A stretch of DNA of 64,000 nucleotides. It comes from Ornithodoros turicata (lineage: Eukaryota > Arthropoda > Arachnida > Ixodida > Argasidae). The position numbers and the translations under genes are program-made. The DNA lies in the NCBI RefSeq assembly GCF_037126465.1, contig NC_088202.1, forward strand, positions 106,113,962 to 106,177,961, given 5' to 3'. Positions 33,789 through 44,886 of the stretch are shown in pieces (within the stretch, counting starts at the first letter, position 1; every line of letters starts with the position of its first letter). The notes under the pieces were generated by a model, which was not told the origin of the DNA, did not search any database, and was given only the letters and a program-made list of their open reading frames with translations.

Positions 33789-35169
33789 GAAGATTCCTCT
33801 CCCAATGTTCTAACGAGCTGGGCTAACCTTTTTGACTTTTTTTTTTTTGGGGGGGGGGGGGGACTTTGCGAGTAGTAATTTTAAAACAGCAGCGCATACG
33901 AATGGAATAGTTGTAGTAACTGTACAGCCGAACCTAGCACGTACACAGCTAGCGTGAATCGGGGGGGGGGGGGGGGGTAACACATTTACTGGCAGCACAC
34001 TGACGTGATATCTGCATAGGAATCTACGTGTGAAGCAACGCTCTTTTTCACACCCTGTCTTGTGACGTTTATAGACTTATGAGTACCGTTTTGAAACTAT
34101 CCGAATGTATTCTATTTGAAAAAGTGCGAGAATATCGAGACCGTGTTGGTTCATGACGAGAACGCTGACAAGCGACCCGGAAACAGACAAAAAGACAACA
34201 GACGCGCAACAAACAGACAAGAACGCGTTTGGAAGAGACGCACCTTCTATTGGGAATTCGAATCGAACATTCAATTAGCCGTTTCGGTATTCGCACGGCC
34301 ATAATTTCCCCTTTTGCTCATAGCAAATGTTCAGGCATGAAAAATAAAAGCTTATATAAGACACACGTGCCTCGTGTGTTAAGAATACTTGTGAAGTAAT
34401 TGAGATCGATAACAGTCTTTTGGCAAAAGTAAGACGAATTCCATCGCGTCACTAAAGACGCGAAACTGCAAGACAGGCCCGCACTCAGAAAATATATCAC
34501 CGTCTAGGAGTTCGGATTTCGGACACAAAGGCAGTCCAGAGAGTATACCTTCCATCACTCTCAATTAGGTGTAACTACACTGCTCAAACGACTTTGCGTT
34601 ACTCTTCTGTTATTCTATATTTTATTCTTATATCCTCGTTTTTCAGTACAGCGATGTGACCAGGCGGCCCCATTCAATCGCAGTTCCGTCGAGCAAGATG
34701 GCACTAATTCAGTAGCAGAAACTGGTTCTCTAGACCTTAAAATTTCTTCTGGCAGCACGTAATAGAAGTGCTCAATACTGTTGTGATAGGCACAGCTGCT
34801 TTCGCGTGTAGATGTGGGAAAGAAGAGGGAAGGTTAGGTTGGGGGAGGAGGGGGGTTTGGTGTCACTGAGAAGGCACCAGTTAGAGATCACAACAGGCCT
34901 GAGATGTTGACGTTTCAGCGCCCCCTTGCGTGAAGTGAAAAAAGTGTTGTGTCCCGAGTCGCAACGAATAATTTCATTGGCCATGCGAAATATACGAGCG
35001 GTCAATTAAACGACCGCGGACCTGTCTTCCGTCGCACTCGCTGTTCCACCAGAGGCCCAGCTCCTGACAAGAATGCCATTCCACTTTTTCCTAGAGATAT
35101 TCGTATAGGCCTAGCTGCTACAGAGCGGCACTGACGATGGCGATCAACTGAAACCGAGGAGGAGCAACA
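33789..35169. other. Non-coding interval with G runs
   Basis: Contains G runs at 33849-33862 and 33961-33977. No coding family or RNA gene was recognised. Confidence 0.4.
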
Positions 35170-35450
35170 GGTATACGCAGAGCCGTCGCGAGGCGGGTTA
35201 GCGCCCGGGGCAGGGTAAACGTGAAGCGCCCCCCCCCCTCCTCTCTCTCCCTCACTGGCGTCAGAAGCTCTGTAAACAAACAAAAGGAAACACTCATTGG
35301 CACTGTGTGGATCGTAAATTCAAATTCTCTTCATTCCCGCTTTATGCTGTGCAAACAACCTACCAGGCCTGCCGTTCGGCGCCTTCTCTGGCGAGGGCGC
35401 CCGGGACTGCCCCCCCCCCCCCCCCCCATCGCTACGGCTCTGGGTATACG
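35170..35450. mobile_element. hAT-type MITE with perfect 8-bp target duplication
   Basis: The element is 35178-35442 (265 bp). The ends are CAGAGCCGTCGCGA and, inverted, CAGAGCCGTAGCGA. It is flanked by GGTATACG at 35170-35177 and 35443-35450. Two C runs (35229-35238 and 35410-35427) lie inside near each end. It encodes nothing. The 8-bp duplication and CAG start indicate hAT. Confidence 0.85.
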
Positions 35451-35553
35451 TCTGCAAAGAGATCCTGAAATGACGCGGACGGAAACAAACGCGGAGACTG
35501 AAGGACTTCAGAAACGATGACGAGAAGACGCTGAGAGAAGAAGAGTTCGTTGA

Positions 35554-35940
35554 GGCGCCAAGTTTTCATTTTGCCTGGGCGGAGCGAACTTCGGTCCAAG
35601 AGCGAAACCAAAGTGTGTATGTGTGTGTGTGTATAATGGGAGCGTGACAAGAGTTTCTAGTATTCTACAACGTTTTCTAGTATTTTTGTTACGCGCTTTG
35701 AGTACACTCATTCCGAAACTCGCAGTGATTTGTGTCTGATTCATTCAGCATTCATTCATTCATTCGGCAAGAAAGCATTGATGTAGTTGTTCAACGTAGG
35801 TTGCAGTAACTGTCCCTAGGAAGACTGTTGTATGTGCCTCTCGCAATTTTTATTGGATTTCTACACTGAAATCACGAGTGAAACGAAATGAGATTGCGAA
35901 CAATTCCTACGCCGTGGTGAAAAATGTGTTCCTTCGCAGC
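35554..35940. repeat. Left arm of a 4.2-kb inverted repeat
   Basis: About 390 bp from GGCGCCAAGTTTTCATTTTG to GTGTTCCTTCGCA is repeated in inverse at 38348-39791. Matching blocks include GCGAACTTCGGTCCAAGAGC, TAGTATTTTTGTTACGCGCT, TTGTATGTGCCTCTCGCAAT and AAATCACGAGTGAAACGAAA. Confidence 0.85.
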
Positions 35941-37352
35941 GTCCCAGTTAATATATGTAATATTGTATTGTTAGGTCGAACTTTCGTCCCTCATCATCCA
36001 CCCTCATCAATACCCCTCCACCTCCTCACAACGAGCGCAACTGGCGGGCCGAGCGACGGGAAGTCTCGTCTGCCGGAGGATTATCCCTTTTGGTATCCCA
36101 TCCCTCCCGGCCACTCTTAATCTCAGCAGCAAAGTGTGTCTCACTACAGTCGACGGAGAAAACATTCATGGCTCCAAGAAAGTTCTCCTCAACTTGGCGA
36201 GACCGCAGGGCGGCTCTCGCAACATGAGTTGGAACGGCGCCGACTGCGCGTGGGCTTCAGGGCTTGGGCCCCCGAAAATTTTCTGGGGGGCCAACCCCAG
36301 TCCCCCTCCCCCCGAGAGGTCAGGCACACAAACTTGACGCTCTCTTTCACACAACTGCACTACAAAAAGGAAAGAGCACGTCGCGAGAGCAAACAGCAAC
36401 CCAGTTTAACACAACAAAACCTTTATCATTATTTTTTAAACAAATCTCCACTTTATGCCGTATTGTGTCTCGAAAGGAACCGCCTTCTTCCGGCTTCCTT
36501 CGTGTCACTGCATGCACTCTTGCTCGCATATTCCGTCAACAACCAGAAATAAATGAAAAATTGAGGGTGATGAATGGGATTCATGCGACAGTAATGCGTT
36601 AACATTAGTCCCCCCCCCCCCCCCCGTTTTGCCATTTTACCAATGATCCCATCTTGCGGCGGAATGACATACACACAGTACAACCCATCTCACCGCTAGC
36701 ACAACGGAACGCGCGACATGTGGCCGGGCTTGCCCGGGAGCGAAGCGCATCTGCCGACGGCCGAGCACCAACTGTGCAGGGCCGCACAAATCGGAGCAGC
36801 GAGGTGAGCGACTTGCTTGTTTCAACCTGCATGCGCCTGTCATTGTTTCGGCGGTGCTTCGAGGTACATCGTGGTCACCATGCTCTGTAGGGTTGAACTT
36901 CAAGTGTAAAACTGAGAGACTTTACCACGGCGCTTTGTTATTATTTCACGGTAAGTCTCACTTGAAATCGTTCGTTATTAACTCGCTACCATGCCCGTGT
37001 CATATACAAAGGTACTACACTGTCCCTCGCATTGTCACCGTGGCACTACCATGTCTAAAAATGTTTCCTAGCTTTTTTCTTGGCCTACAACTCACGCGAA
37101 GTCGGCCCGGTAGTGCTGGTGGTTGTTGTTTAACTGAGCAGTCTGCCCTTCTGATAGCCGACCCTGATGGTGTGAATGTTGCGCAGCATACATTTTTCAA
37201 CTTTTTCAAATTCATTAAGTGTCTGTCTGTCATCCATGTCCCCAAACAGAAAGTCATTTATTGTTCTTTTGTGGCAGGGCAAGAAGAGCCTCGAACGATA
37301 TACTGTGTTGCGCACGTGTTTACGTTAGTGCTTCCAGGACATAAGCCAGCGA

Positions 37353-38000
37353 TTGGACATGTGTCGTGATTTCTTGGGAGTCATAACAGACTTGACAAAC
37401 TTGGTCCAAAACGCCTCCATGCATTCCAAGGGTGCGAACAAGACGGAAACGCAAGCTCCCGAGATTTTCCCCAACACGCTGGACGCTTCCTCCCTGCGAT
37501 TGGTTGTTCAGAATTACAGCCGACTGATGACATTTTGTGATGAGATTGCATCAGAGGAACAAATCGAGGCCAGAGCGAAAGCAAATGGGTTCGCGAAGGT
37601 ATTATCAAGATTCGAGACGTTTTTTATGCTCAGGCTCCTGACCCTCGTGTTCAGACCATAGTGACCATAAGCTCAGCTTTATAGAAACCGGGATTGAGAT
37701 TTTACCAAGCAGAACAAATGGTGGAAAATGTCAAAGGGGGTAATATTTAACTTCGGCACGGCTTCTCGCGCTTTTGGAACAAAACGCAAACGGAGGAGAA
37801 GAAGTTCGACATTGAAGAGCTACGTGTTCCGGTTTCAAGGCAAACAAAGGTGCCGCGGCGATATGATGAGGGATCGGACAGTCACACGTTCCAGTCAGCG
37901 GAAGACATGGATCGACAGCGCTACTACGAGGTAGTCGACACTGTGCAATCATCGGTGGTTGATTCTCCTGGAGAATTGTGACTAGAAGGAGCGTCCGAAT
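37353..38000 (+). pseudogene. hAT transposase remnant (ZMYM/DUF4371 type)
   Basis: A 103-codon frame has TLDASSLRLVVQNYSRLM, then EARAKANGFAKVLSRFETFF and LRLLTLVF. This is the pattern seen in DUF4371/zinc-finger MYM-like hAT transposases around the RNase H-like domain. After frame breaks, a later segment (about 37800-37960) reads EELRVPVSRQTKVPRRYDEG and DMDRQRYYEVVDTVQSSVVD, matching the usual downstream block with PRR and a YYE motif. No ends were found. It lies between the arms of the large inverted repeat. Family assignment is from pattern memory and is moderately secure. Confidence 0.6.
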
Positions 38001-38510
38001 CATTACCGAGCCAGGAGAAAGGCTTTTTCAGAGACCCGAACAGCCGAGTAGCAGACGATAGAGGAGTAGCAGAAACATGTCTCTAGACCAATCAGGGAGC
38101 GTTCTCCTTATAGCGTCAGCGCGAGCTTCCAGGCAGATCACAGGCTGGTACTGCTCTTCACCGCCGTTGAGCACGGTCGCTTTTTGCGGCATACTTTAAA
38201 TTCAATTTCTGCGATAATCATGACTCCGTGGTGTGAATTACTTCGCATGGTGCATCTTACTGGACTACTTAACAGTTAAATAGGAAGAAAACAGGGTGTA
38301 AAAAATGACTTCATGCCCTTGTAGACGGGTTCACAGGACAGTCCGCAATGCGAAGGAACACATTTTTTTTACCACAGAGTAGGAATTGTTCCCAATCTCT
38401 ATCATTTCGTTTCACTCGTGATTTCAGTGTAGAAACCGAATAAAAATTGCGAGACGCACATACAACAGTAGTCTTTCTAGGGACAATTACTGTAACTAAC
38501 CTACAACAAC

Positions 38511-39438
38511 TACGAGGGGTGTTCAAGTCAAACCGGGTCTTTTCATTTTTTGCAAAAGTAAACTGAACTTACAGGCGAGAAATTAGTTTTATTTTTCAAC
38601 GTAATCTCCAGCTGCACTAATGCACTTGTCCCAGCGTTTCACGAGGGCTTGGATGCCAGTAGCGTAGAAATCCTTGCCAGCGCGTAGCAGCCATGATCGG
38701 ACCGCATTCTTAACCTCGTCGTCACAGCTGAAGTGGCGGCCCCCAAGGAACGCCTTCAGTGGCCCAAAGAGATGGAAATCGCTGGGGGCGAGGTCTGGAC
38801 TGTAAGGGGGATGTGGCAGCAACTCCCAGCCAAGTTCCTGCCAGGTGCGAGTCGTGAGATGCGCGGTATGCGGGCGTGCATTGTCCTGAAGGAGGAGGAC
38901 TCCTTCGGTGATGAGGCCCGGACGCTTTTGCTTCAGCGCCTTATGCACATCCCTCAGAACCGGGCAGTAATATGCACAATTGATCGCACTATATGTACTA
39001 TTGATATTGAGACATCTTATCCGTCGGTCCTTGGGAATCAGGCGCTCCACAAGTTGGATGTTCTCAGGAACTCTGACACTGGGCTCTGAGCCGCCCCGGC
39101 CGGGATCGTCCTGCACTGATGAGCCGTCTCGGAACCGTTTGCACCACTCGAGCGCTTTGCTGCGGCTAAGTGTATCGTGGCCATACTGAGCCTGGAGTCT
39201 TCTGTGAATTTCAGATTACTTTACGCCTTCTTTCACGAGAAACTTCACGACAATTCGCTGTTCGATGAGCTCGCTCACCTAGTTGTCGGCCATCTTGTCC
39301 AGCACGTGTCTTCTATTTGGACCACCACATGGTGAACGCGGAGGCCGCTCGCGTGTGAAAATGACGAAAAAGAAGTAGCGCGAGCCATTTGTACACACAG
39401 GAGACAGAAAGTCCCGTTTGACTTGCACACCCTTCATA
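38511..39438 (-). mobile_element. Internally deleted mariner element
   Basis: The element is 38513-39436 (924 bp), flanked by TA. The ends are CGAGGGGTGTTCAAGTCAAA and, inverted, TGAAGGGTGTGCAAGTCAAA. Mariners are usually about 1.3 kb. The start of the transposase is scrambled, and the middle part with the first catalytic aspartate is missing. Confidence 0.9.
38589..39116 (-). pseudogene. Mariner transposase C-terminal half
   Basis: The frame shows LLLQDNARPHTA (second catalytic Asp) and HPPYSPDLAPSDFHLF (third Asp of the DD34D triad), then a normal C-terminus with LVKRWDKCI. The segment normally carrying the first Asp (TGDESW-like) is absent; the text passes from a region around ERLIPKDRR to CPVLRDVHKALKQKRP. 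It cannot catalyse cut-and-paste. It could be a passive substrate if another copy is active. Confidence 0.9.
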
Positions 39439-40184
39439 CATCTATTCTTCTTTCTGGTCCATGTCAATCAGACACAGATCACTGCGGGTTTTGGAATCAG
39501 TGTACTCGAAGCGCGTAACAAAAATACTAGAAAACGTATCCAAGAAAATTTTGCCTGCGCAGTAGTGAGAAATTCCGTGCACGACAAAAGTAAAGGCGTA
39601 AAAGTCGCCCTGCAAGAGGGAAGTCCGGTGACGCTCCGACGGTACCGTATACGCACGCATAACATGGGAGAGCTCATCTAGGAACCGTGATCTTGTCACC
39701 CCCTCCCCCCCCCACACACACACTGCGTTCGCTCTTGAACCGAAGCTCGCTCCCCCCCCCCCCCCCCCCGGCAAAATGAAATCTCGACGCCTATGATGGG
39801 ACTTATGTTTATGCTCGAAAGAGAAAACAGAACTTCCGCAAATTAGAGAGTCCTGCTCGCCTCCGAGGGAAAATGGAAGAGTGACGTGTATACGATTAGT
39901 TCTCGCGCACTGCTACACCAACGCGGTTTGTCTCTCTCGCGCGCGAGGAATACTCCTTGTGACATCCCATCCTGGACCTCATTCGCACAATCCTCGAAAT
40001 CGCCGCGAGAGATGTCCCACGGACATCCATTTTCGGATGTGGACATTGCGATCTATTTCGGACGTCCACAGGAGATAGTGTTGCCTCTGGGCTGGTTTTA
40101 AGAGGGAGTAATAGTTGCGACCTGCCAAAGAGAAGAAAGATGACCCTCTCGCCAGACCACGTTGTAGAATTCAAGAAGGCCCTC

Positions 40185-40905
40185 TAGTGATTTGCTTTAC
40201 AGCCGACGGAGCATTGAATATGTGATGTGATCTAGTCCTGGAGCTGTGACTTTTGATGATAGTTTTGATGATGATAATGCTCTTAACAATTCAGTCATTG
40301 TAAATGGCATGTTATATGCATACTTGTCACCTGTTCCCCTTGGAATATTTTGTTTTTCGGTTTACTCTGATTTTTAAGAAGTCTTTGCTATAGTGCGACA
40401 AGCTTGAGACACTCTGGAAGTGTTCACCGAGTGTGTCTGCCTGTTGCTTTATGCCCTGACAGGGTGTACCATTTATTTGCAGTAACTGAACAAGGAAACT
40501 CGCGTAATCACCCTTGATCGTATTGAGACTGTCTCATAAAACTTTGGTAGCGGTGTTCTTGTTTAGAGAGGATATAAAATACTTCAAAGATTCTCGCTTG
40601 GCTTGTCGTCAGGTCCATCGTGCTTCAGCACGCATTTTCTTGAACGTAAGTAATTTGTTGTAGTGGGGTACCCAAGCACAATTTTCTTCCTTGCGAGCCT
40701 TTTCACAATCACTCGTCCACCAAAGTTTACGACGCCTAGCGACAAAACCACGTTGTTTGCGGAACAGACTTTCTAGCTGCATTTATGATAGTGCTTGTAA
40801 CAACATCATTTGTGTGCTCGACGAACCCAGATACACTTTGCGCCCGGATACACTCCATCTGCCCTCATTAGGATGACTACCTCTGGTACAGAACGTGCAT
40901 AATAT
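40185..40905 (-). mobile_element. LINE fragment, jockey/CR1-like, minus strand
   Basis: With frame breaks, the minus strand reads the region between endonuclease and RT: a WWT-like start, KARKEENCAWVP, RQAKRESLKYFISSLNKNTA, VLWDSLNTIKGDY, QADTLGEHFQ and a TELLRALSSSKLSSKSH block near the 3' end. This corresponds to the non-LTR linker with the usual ADTL..HF pattern. Both ends are truncated and stops are present. Confidence 0.6.
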
Positions 40906-41347
40906 ATAGGGCCTGACTTTTTATGATTGTGCCTGATATTTACCTCCCGATTCAAATCAGAAAAAAACAGGGTTTAACCTGATATTTCTGAGAAAACTGC
41001 GAGACCAGGGGAATCCGAACTCATCACAACTAGCACAGAACTTCGGAAACTGTGTTTTAAATGCATGAATATGCACATACAAACTGTCAAAACAGAGACC
41101 CTGCTTCCTCTTAGATGCATGGACTACATATTGATGCTCTGTGTCTACCGGTGTGTCGTGTATCTTGCCGAGAACACCAAAGATTTACGTCTGATCCAAT
41201 CCCCTTCAAACAGAATTCTGGTGAATCTGGTTCAGTTCAACCCTATTATACCCGAATTACTGAAGCAGAATATGGCCTGATATTTACCCCCCCCTCCCCC
41301 ACGATTTTTCTGAAAATATAACCTGCAAATGTTGGGCCCTAATAATA
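40906..41347. other. Unassigned interval with internal repetition
   Basis: CCTGATATTTACC occurs near 40931 and again, as CTGATATTTACCC, near 41277; GGGCCTGACTTTTT and TTGGGCCCTAAT lie at either end. This may be a MITE, but the ends are not clear. Confidence 0.3.
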
Positions 41348-41593
41348 TACAGTCAACCCTCGATTTATGAATTCTCTCGGTTTATGAACGGTGTCACAAG
41401 GAACTAAACTTTTTCTATGTATATTTCCCTCAGTTTAGGAACCCTCTATATCCAAACTATGAACAGATTTTCAGGGAACGAACCGCAAAAATACATGTGT
41501 TGTGACCTCAATTTATGAACAGGGACGACACAGCTGTCCAGAGGTTGACGCAGTTGGAAGTACTGGGATCGCGTCAACAAAGATAAACAAAGA

Positions 41594-42227
41594 ATGAAGG
41601 TCAAGCTCCCGTGCAGTGTCCCCAGAGAATTCTCCAAGGGTACAGCCCCGGTCCCCTGGCACAGCCTTGACGACATATATAACTTGGACGAAACTGCACT
41701 ATTTTATAAGCTAGGTCCTAGCAGGACATTATCCGTAAACCCTGTCTCTGGTACAAAGCGTAGCAAGGAGCAGCTCACTATGGGCCTTTTATGCAGCGCT
41801 TCTGGGACTGATAAGTGCAAACCAGTGATCATAGGCAAATTAAACCAGCCAAGAGACTTTGGGAAGCAATTTTCATCGGAGATGTAGTGTCACTACCATG
41901 CGAACGGAAGGGCATGGATGACGTCTGACATCTTTGTAGACAGTTTGTGACGACGAGTGCTCAAGCTCGGACGACGACTTGCCCCTAGCGGAATTGCAAA
42001 GGCAGTTGTGAACCTTGGACCGTTCGCTTCTGGACTTGGACGCAGAGGTGTGGATTTTCTGTGCTGACGGTGAACACATATGTGAACCGCTTGATGATGG
42101 TGCTTTAGTGCAGTTGTCAAAGGATGGTGCCAAGAGTGATCATAGTGGTAGTGAAGATAACCAGCAGAACTGTTCACAAGCTGTGACAGCTCGCTCAGCG
42201 TGGAATCACATCCACAGCGCGATGTAG
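41594..42227 (+). pseudogene. Tigger transposase remnant (DDE_1)
   Basis: A 97-codon frame reads IYNLDETALFYKLGPSRTL, then KEQLTMGLLCSASGTDKCKP and VIIGKLNQPRDF, the start of the pogo/Tigger DDE_1 domain, with the first catalytic Asp in LDET. The second and third catalytic blocks are deleted. A C-terminal tail piece is seen at about 42015-42227 (DAEVWIFCADGEHICEPLDD). Stops separate the two. It is dead. Confidence 0.8.
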
Positions 42228-42336
42228 TACTGTGGGTGTCAAGTGTGCCAGACTTCTATCGTCTCTCGTGAACAGGATAAATACAGCAGAATGTATGGCG
42301 CAGAGCCCAATTACTGAGTATTTTCAAAAAGAAACC

Positions 42337-44079
42337 TACCGTATTTTCTCGCATATAATACGAACTCGGGTATAATACGAGGTGCAATTTATAGACTCCT
42401 ATCAAAAAAAAGTTTTCTGACTCCCGTATAATACGACATTTCAGTTTCACCCCCTAACCAAGAAAAGCTCAATTCTGGGTATCAGGTTCACAGACAATGA
42501 TGTACAACAATATGCAGACTTAGAAATTATTTAATTGTAGAAACGGGTGACACACGCTACCGTTCTCACGTATCCTCTGCGTCGCTAGCGCTGTCAGCAG
42601 ATTCTTCGGACTCTTCGGATGCCTCCTTGTCGCTTGCCACTTCGTAAACCAGAGAGTCCTCGCTTCCATCAATGGCGTTTGTTATGCAGCACTTTTTGAA
42701 GGCGGTCACGACGATCGCACTTGGTAAGCTGTACCACGCGTCCGCGACCCATTGGCACACGAGTGACAGTGCTGGCCTCCTCAGTCTGCCCGCTGGTGTA
42801 AACTCGTGCTCTTCTTCTGCCATCCAGTCATTATAATAGCCACGGAGGCGGTCCTTAAATGGTTTATTTACACACACGTCCAGCGGCTGCAGCTGAGACG
42901 TCATGCCGCCAGGGATCACAACGAGCTCGGTGCTCGCGTCTCGAAGAAGCTTCTTGACTCCCGGTGTCAGGTGGCCGCGGAATGCATCGAGCACTAGTAT
43001 GTTCTTTGGATGCAAAAGTGCGCCGGGTCGCCTTAGCCACACACATTTAATCCAGTCCAGCATTAGCGGCTCGTCCATCCAGCCCTTGGGATGAACGCGT
43101 ACCACAACGTTCCTTGGAAACTTCTCCTTTGGCATCGTCTTTCGTTTCAGGATCACAAATGGCGGCAGTTTGTGTCCATCACCGGTGCACGCTAGCATCA
43201 CGGTCAATCTTGTCTTTTCATTACCGGAAGTCACGATGCGCACTTCTTTGCTGCCTTTTTCACAAACAGTAGTCGCACTTGGCATGTCTATGAACACTGG
43301 CGTCTCATCCGCGTTCCCGATGTGGCCGAGCGGGTAATCGTATGCCTTTCTCACATTCATCACATGTCTCTGGAAGTCAATCAGCTTCTGTTCGTAATGT
43401 GGGGGCAGCTTCTGGGAGATGCTAGTCCGGCGCCTGAGACAGAAGCCTGCTCGTAGCATGAAACGTTGGAGCCATCCGTTGCTTGCCTTGAAAGATGGAC
43501 TATTGCCGCCGTTCGTTGCGATGCCGTCGTTTCTGGCGAGCTGCACTGCCTTCACTCGAATTGCTTGCCCGGTTACGGCGATGTGCCGCGACCGAAGGTC
43601 TTTAACGTACTCGATGAGTTGCTTCTCGATCTCCGGATGATGTCCCTTCTTCGGGCCACGAAACGCTTTCCGTGTTGCTGAGCACTGAAACAACGACGCC
43701 CGCTGACGACGCCAAACACGAATGTTGGCTTCGTTAATCCCAAACTTTCGTGCAGCAGACATATTACTATGGGGCTTCGGCCGCCAGTACAACTTCCCGT
43801 TTGTACTTGGCCGTGTACGAAGCCCGGCGTGGAGCCATGCCCGCGCGCGCGGTTACTTTCGGAAAGTTGGCGGGTGAGATGAAATCACGTGGGTGCGCGC
43901 GCATGACCAGGAGAGCCAAGGGGAGAGGGAAACGTACACTCTTTCAAGAGAGGAGCGGGGCTCGTCGCCGTGGCTCATACAACCCGCAAATAATACGAAC
44001 TCGCGTATAATACGAGTCCGCATTTTGGGGGTCCATTTTTCGGAAAAAAACCTCGTATTATATGCGAGAAAATACGGTA
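42337..44079 (-). mobile_element. Nearly intact pogo-type element with perfect ends
   Basis: The element is 42339-44077 (1,739 bp), flanked by TA on both sides. The terminal inverted repeats are identical for 25 bp, starting CCGTATTTTCTCGCATATAA. A subterminal word AATACGAACTCG followed by GTATAATACGAG occurs in the same orientation at both ends (42357-42382 and about 43992-44018), differing by one base. The repeats may serve as transposase-binding sites. It sits inside the older Tigger element and is clearly younger. Confidence 0.95.
42566..43838 (-). CDS. Pogo-type transposase, one frameshift near the N-terminus
   Basis: The probable ATG is at 43836-43838. About 22 codons (starting MAPRRASYTAKYKREVVLAA) lead into a single extra C near 43768, after which the frame stays open for about 400 codons. 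The N-terminal helix-turn-helix (ARKFGINEANIRVWRRQR) is followed by a CENP-B-like DNA-binding helix region (EIEKQLIEYVKDLRSRH). The DDE_1 catalytic domain keeps all three acidic positions: NADETPVF, ILVLDAFRGHL and QLQPLDVCVNKPFK. The C-terminus is acidic (EESEESADSASDAED). The protein would cut and paste the element at TA sites. Apart from the frameshift it looks functional; a sequencing error is possible. Confidence 0.88.
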
Positions 44080-44211
44080 ATATAGTGCATTTCCTGTCGT
44101 GTTTGAGCTCATTTCCCTTCCACATACCTTGCACCTCGATTTATGGATCCCTCCATTTATGAACGATTTTTCGAGAAACGAAGGGTGTTCATAAATCGAG
44201 GGTTGGCTGTA

Positions 44212-44640
44212 TTGCAAGCCTCTGGAAGCTATGTGTGAAACACATGGGGAAAAGTTTTCTGGGAATCAGAAGGATTGGAATCAGCTAAGACAGGTATAGC
44301 TTGTGTGAGTGTGTTGTATTCTTGTCCACGCCCATGCCATGAATAGCCACATCTGTGTAGCTGAAGCAAGTATTATAGCAGAGTGTAGCCGAGTGGTTCC
44401 TGTACGGAATCAGCTACCTGATGCACCCACATGTATGCATGAATGTACTTCTTTTCTGTCTTCAGGTGGTCTCACACCTTGCGCACAGCACTCTGTCACA
44501 AACAAAAGTGCTAACCAACTGATCATAAGAATTTATAAATTAATTTTCACTTCTATTGGGTTACCATCTTAACAACGGCCGAATGAGCAATGCAATGAAT
44601 AAGCACATCTGTAGCAATGAAGCACAATATAACGACATCA
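44212..44640. other. Downstream region of the zinc-domain gene
   Basis: The minus-strand 3' UTR of the gene ending at 44641 should start here. No clear AATAAA was found on that strand; ATTAATTTATAAATTC near 44530-44550 is only suggestive. Confidence 0.35.
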
Positions 44641-44886
44641 CTATGTTGTATCTGCACATGGCTCCAGGTCTTCCTCAGAGGATTGCTCTGTTGCTGGAGG
44701 TCGCACGATGCTTTTAAGGATCTTTTCTGTCTCCATGGTTTCATCACAGTCAACACGGCATTTTGCTATATGAATTGCTGGCAGTACGAACTGACTGCAG
44801 CCACATTTTGAACCAGCCACAAAGTCATAGGATCCTAGACGAGCACTACAGGCAGGACAGTAGAGCCTGCCCTTGGTCCATTTGCC
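44641..44886 (-). CDS. Terminal exon, RNF180/DUSP12-like zinc-domain protein
   Basis: The acceptor on the minus strand is excellent: a long T/C tract, then TTTTAACAG just above 44886. The exon encodes GKWTKGRLYCPACSARLGSY, KCGCSQFVLPAIHIAKCRVD and a short acidic tail, ending at TAG (44641-44643). The two cysteine pairs, the ARLGSYDF segment and the final IHIAKCRVD match the second half of the zinc domain shared by RNF180 and the DUSP12 C-terminus; the fit to RNF180 (WTVGKLNCPFC...) is closer. It follows the exon at 47249-47479 in phase 0. RNF180 proper continues to a RING finger; here the frame ends soon after the domain, so the product is a short, single-domain protein. Confidence 0.8.
   Translation of the reverse strand, partial: GKWTKGRLYCPACSARLGSYDFVAGSKCGCSQFVLPAIHIAKCRVDCDETMETEKILKSIVRPPATEQSSEEDLEPCADTT

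Larger units (their letters stand above)
38348..39791. repeat. Right arm of the 4.2-kb inverted repeat, interrupted by mariner
   Basis: Inverted copy of 35554-35940, ending in GACGCC at 39791. It is split by the mariner at 38513-39436, and carries about 140 bp extra at roughly 39540-39690. With the mariner and one TA removed, the sequence across the site reads collinearly with the left arm (GATGTAGTTGTT). Confidence 0.8.
41348..44211 (+). mobile_element. Tigger-like (pogo) element, split by a second pogo element
   Basis: The element is 41350-44209, flanked by TA. The ends are CAGTCAACCCTCGATTTATG and, inverted, CAGCCAACCCTCGATTTATG. Removing the inner element leaves about 1.1 kb, so the copy is internally deleted. 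CCTCGATTTATGGA and TTTATGAACGATTTTTCGAG lie near the right end as subterminal repeats. The 760-bp element at 58959-59718 has the same ends. Confidence 0.9.
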
